Source: Acinetobacter calcoaceticus
GTDB lineage: Bacteria > Pseudomonadota > Gammaproteobacteria > Pseudomonadales > Moraxellaceae
DNA length: 64,000 nt
Reading direction: 5' to 3'
Assembly: GCF_900520355.1 (NCBI RefSeq)
Contig: NZ_LS999521.1
Span: 1,178,001 to 1,242,000, forward strand
The notes under the pieces were generated by a model. That model was not told the DNA's origin. It made no database searches and saw nothing but the letters and a program-made list of their open reading frames with translations. Both the position numbers and the translations under genes were made by a program. How positions within the stretch are numbered: the stretch's first letter is position 1; the number at the start of each line of letters is the position of its first letter. Shown piece after piece: positions 62,084-64,000 of the stretch.

Positions 62084-63235
62084 ATGACATCTGGTTTTGA
62101 AACCTTGAATTTACATCCGCAACTTAAAAAGGCGATTGATGCTTTAGGGTTTAAGCAAATGACCCCGATTCAGCAAAAGGTTTTAAAATATACGTTGGGC
62201 GGGCATGATGCAATTGGTAGAGCACAAACAGGAACAGGTAAAACTGCTGCTTTCCTGATTAGTGTAATTAATGACTTGTTACATAACCCGATTCAAGAGC
62301 AGCGTTTTCGTGGTGAGCCACGTGCCTTGATTTTAGCGCCTACTCGTGAATTGGCATTGCAAATTGAAAGCGATGCGAAGTTACTCACAAAATTTTCAGA
62401 TTTACACATCGTGACACTGTTAGGTGGCGTAGATTTTGATAAGCAAAAGAAACAGCTAGATGCTAATTTTGTAGATATCATAGTTGCCACTCCTGGACGA
62501 CTAATTGATTTTGTAGAACAAAAAGAAGTTTGGCTCGATCAAATTGAATTCCTAGTCATTGATGAAGCTGACCGCTTATTGGACATGGGTTTTATTCCTT
62601 CTGTAAAACGTATAGTGCGTTATTCTCCGCGTAAGGAAGAACGCCAAACCCTCATGTTCTCGGCTACTTTTAGTTATGACGTGCTTAATTTGGCGAGACA
62701 GTGGTTATTTGAGCCAATCACTGTTGAAATTGAACCTGAGCAAAAAACCAATAGCGATGTTGAGCAACGTGTTTATGTCGTAGCTAAACAAGATAAATAT
62801 CGTTTGCTACAAGATATTTTACGTGAAGAACCTATCGATAAAGTCATGATTTTTGCTAATCGACGTGATCAAGTACGCCGTCTTTATGATCATTTAAAGA
62901 GAGATGGATATCGGGTCGGGATGCTTTCAGGTGAAATTGCTCAAGATAAACGTTTAAAAATGTTAGACCAGTTTAAGCAGGGTAAAAATAATATCATGAT
63001 CGCAACTGATGTTGCAGGCCGTGGTATTCATGTTGATGGCGTATCTCATGTGATCAACTATACTTTACCTGAGCAATCAGACGATTATGTGCACCGTATT
63101 GGTCGTACAGGCCGTGCTGGGTCGCAAGGTGTAAGTATTAGTTTCCTTTCAGAAGATGATGCTTTTTACTTGCCAGAAATTGAAAAAGCAATTGGTAAGA
63201 AATTACCATTAACCCGTATAGAGGGTTATTGCTAA
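62084..63235 (+). CDS. DEAD-box RNA helicase (RhlB-like)
   Basis: A 383-residue DEAD-box helicase with all motifs: Q motif F-K-Q-M-T-P-I-Q, motif I AQTGTGKT near residue 48, Ia PTRELALQI, II VIDEADRLLDMG near 164, III SAT near 197, V A-T-D-V-A-G-R-G-I and VI HRIGRTGRAG near 342. There is almost no C-terminal extension, so it is close to the minimal RhlB-type core; RhlE is longer. It unwinds RNA in decay or ribosome assembly. A start at 62084 is used; a TTG six codons upstream is possible. It follows a csp gene, a pairing that fits RNA metabolism at low temperature. Confidence 0.92.
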   Translation: MTSGFETLNLHPQLKKAIDALGFKQMTPIQQKVLKYTLGGHDAIGRAQTGTGKTAAFLISVINDLLHNPIQEQRFRGEPRALILAPTRELALQIESDAKLLTKFSDLHIVTLLGGVDFDKQKKQLDANFVDIIVATPGRLIDFVEQKEVWLDQIEFLVIDEADRLLDMGFIPSVKRIVRYSPRKEERQTLMFSATFSYDVLNLARQWLFEPITVEIEPEQKTNSDVEQRVYVVAKQDKYRLLQDILREEPIDKVMIFANRRDQVRRLYDHLKRDGYRVGMLSGEIAQDKRLKMLDQFKQGKNNIMIATDVAGRGIHVDGVSHVINYTLPEQSDDYVHRIGRTGRAGSQGVSISFLSEDDAFYLPEIEKAIGKKLPLTRIEGYC

Positions 63236-63236
63236 T

Positions 63237-63271
63237 AAAAAAATCCCAATCATTTGATTGGGATTTTTTTT
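63237..63271. terminator. Bidirectional terminator after the helicase gene
   Basis: ATCCCAATCA (63243-63252) pairs with TGATTGGGAT (63255-63264), with A and T runs on both sides, between two converging genes. Confidence 0.92.
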
Positions 63272-63273
63272 GA

Positions 63274-63654
63274 TTAATTAATTTTACAATAGAAAGTAAG
63301 TGTAGTTTGGTAGTCATCATCTTTTGCTAGAGATGCATTTTTGCCAGTTAAAGTACCAATCACACCAGCTGCTGCTTCAACCATTTGGCCTGTTTTCTCG
63401 CTTACTACATCTTTTAATACGCCGTTATATGTTGTTTTTTCATCTACAACAACTGGCGTAGTATTTTTTGAACAAGTTTTTTGAGCGGCAGTAATTGCAT
63501 TATTTTTTGCAATTAGATTTGTCTTACCAATGCCCGTGACTTCAAATTGATTATTTTCTTTTTGAACAGCCAAGGTGTTTTTAGGGGTAGTGGCACAAGC
63601 ACCTAGTAATAAAACAACACTGCTCAATGCACTCGCTAAAATTATTTTTTTCAT
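63274..63654 (-). CDS. Small hypothetical lipoprotein
   Basis: A 126-residue predicted lipoprotein. The signal peptide ends in the lipobox L-L-G-A-C with Cys at residue 20, then ATTPKN. The mature part contains F-E-V-T-G-I-G-K-T-N-L-I-A-K-N-N-A-I, then AAQKTCSKN, and GVIGTLTGKNASL in a glycine-containing helix. Two Cys (near 77 and 123) could pair. It resembles Acinetobacter lipoproteins of unknown role. The stop lies next to the bidirectional terminator. Monocistronic. Confidence 0.75.
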   Translation of the reverse strand: MKKIILASALSSVVLLLGACATTPKNTLAVQKENNQFEVTGIGKTNLIAKNNAITAAQKTCSKNTTPVVVDEKTTYNGVLKDVVSEKTGQMVEAAAGVIGTLTGKNASLAKDDDYQTTLTFYCKIN

Positions 63655-63863
63655 GGTTCACCTAATATGTTTAATCGTCAAAAGATCTAACTATTTGAAC
63701 ACAAGTTTTCTAATTGATTTTGAAGAGGTTGTATTAGTTTTGATGTTTTGTCTTAGCAAAATGTCAAAATATGAACTCGTTATTTTTATGTTCTAGATAC
63801 AATGGTGGATTATCGGTAGATTATGCTAATCTATTTTGAATTTTTTGAGTTAGATCAATATTA

Positions 63864-64000
63864 ATGACGGATTCAGCAACACAGATAATTCATCAGAATA
63901 TTCACCAACGTCAATCTATTGGTCAATTGATTGAGCCTGCACCAAATACAGATCAATTAGAATTGGCCTTTCAAGCTGCTTTAACTGCTCCTGACCATCA
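63864..64000 (+). CDS. Nitroreductase family protein, N-terminal part (3' end outside window)
   Basis: The frame opens at ATG 63864 and continues to the window edge, giving 45 residues. The opening reads MTDSATQIIHQNIHQRQSIG, followed by LIEPAPNTDQLELAFQAALTAPDHH. The sequence R-Q-S-I-G-Q-L with P-A-P-N and the ALTAPDHH turn is that of the N-terminal FMN-binding part of YdjA-type nitroreductases. These are flavoproteins that reduce nitro compounds or quinones with NAD(P)H. Only the first quarter is visible, so the active site cannot be checked. Confidence 0.72.
   Translation, partial: MTDSATQIIHQNIHQRQSIGQLIEPAPNTDQLELAFQAALTAPDH

Noticed and set aside
1-64000. CRISPR arrays, insertion sequences, toxin-antitoxin or phage-defence modules
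   Set aside because: No repeat-spacer pattern, transposase, integrase, restriction or small toxin/antitoxin pair was recognised; all genes fit core metabolic, envelope or regulatory families or short unknown proteins.

Overview
The window is chromosomal DNA from an Acinetobacter, almost certainly a member of the A. calcoaceticus-baumannii complex. The low G+C composition, the complete AdeL/AdeFGH efflux locus, the AbeS-type SMR pump, the single polypeptide joining prephenate dehydrogenase to EPSP synthase, and several Acinetobacter-type hypothetical proteins all point there. I see no integrase, transposase, insertion sequence, prophage gene, CRISPR array or rRNA operon. It reads as core chromosome with short operons, most separated by clear hairpin terminators.

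Layout. 1-2.8 kb: tail of a DUF3465 protein, an AraC-type regulator with the azlCD amino-acid exporter, and a DUF962/Mpo1-like membrane protein. 3.3-6.4 kb: cell-wall genes rlpA, mltB and rodA. 6.5-9.7 kb: one operon of an ABC-2 exporter (ATPase, permease), queF and an unknown helical protein. 9.8 kb: tRNA-Arg(CCG). 10-13 kb: an unknown protein, a DnaQ-like exonuclease and a lipoprotein lipase-like hydrolase. 13.2-14.4 kb: glyA. 14.5-21.6 kb: adeFGH with divergent adeL. 21.8-24.9 kb: a polar amino-acid ABC uptake operon. 24.9-28.9 kb: abeS, a MocR regulator with a divergent PhzF-like gene, and fpr. 29-31 kb: trmO and an MgtC/DUF4010 membrane protein. 31.3-35.6 kb: an orphan GspE/PilB-type ATPase followed by a ygiW-qseB-qseC-like module. 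35.7-40 kb: Fur-boxed hemP, a Nudix/ThiE-like fusion, a TPR lipoprotein and PBP1B. 40-42.8 kb: nadK, a DUF1315 gene, a small secreted protein and a YbiB/TrpD2-like protein. 43.3-46 kb: a dicarboxylate symporter with a long structured leader and an acyl-CoA dehydrogenase. 46-47.7 kb: a lipoprotein and a Fur-boxed esterase. 47.8-51.3 kb: pheA and tyrA-aroA. 51.4-55.1 kb: a small protein, a SUMF1-fold lipoprotein and pepD. 55.2-58.5 kb: RNase Z, an alpha/beta hydrolase, yaaA and an HD-like protein. 58.7-61.4 kb: thiG, thiS, a DUF423 gene, rpoH and tusA. 61.8-64 kb: a cold-shock protein, a DEAD-box helicase, a small lipoprotein and the start of a nitroreductase.

Themes. Envelope growth (RodA, MltB, RlpA, PBP1B), drug efflux (AdeFGH, AbeS), aromatic amino-acid synthesis (PheA, TyrA-AroA), thiamine synthesis (ThiS/ThiG) and stress control (RpoH, Csp, YaaA, Fpr) are represented. 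Two separate genes, hemP and the 46.7 kb esterase, carry Fur-box-like sites and probably belong to the iron-starvation regulon.

I did not find a convincing new multigene system. The least explained items are the 500-bp leader of the dicarboxylate symporter with four inverted repeats, the SUMF1-fold lipoprotein that lacks the catalytic cysteines of formylglycine-generating enzyme, the orphan secretion-type ATPase, and the Fur-boxed esterase. Several starts were moved to an internal ATG/GTG because a ribosome binding site or the family N-terminus supports it.
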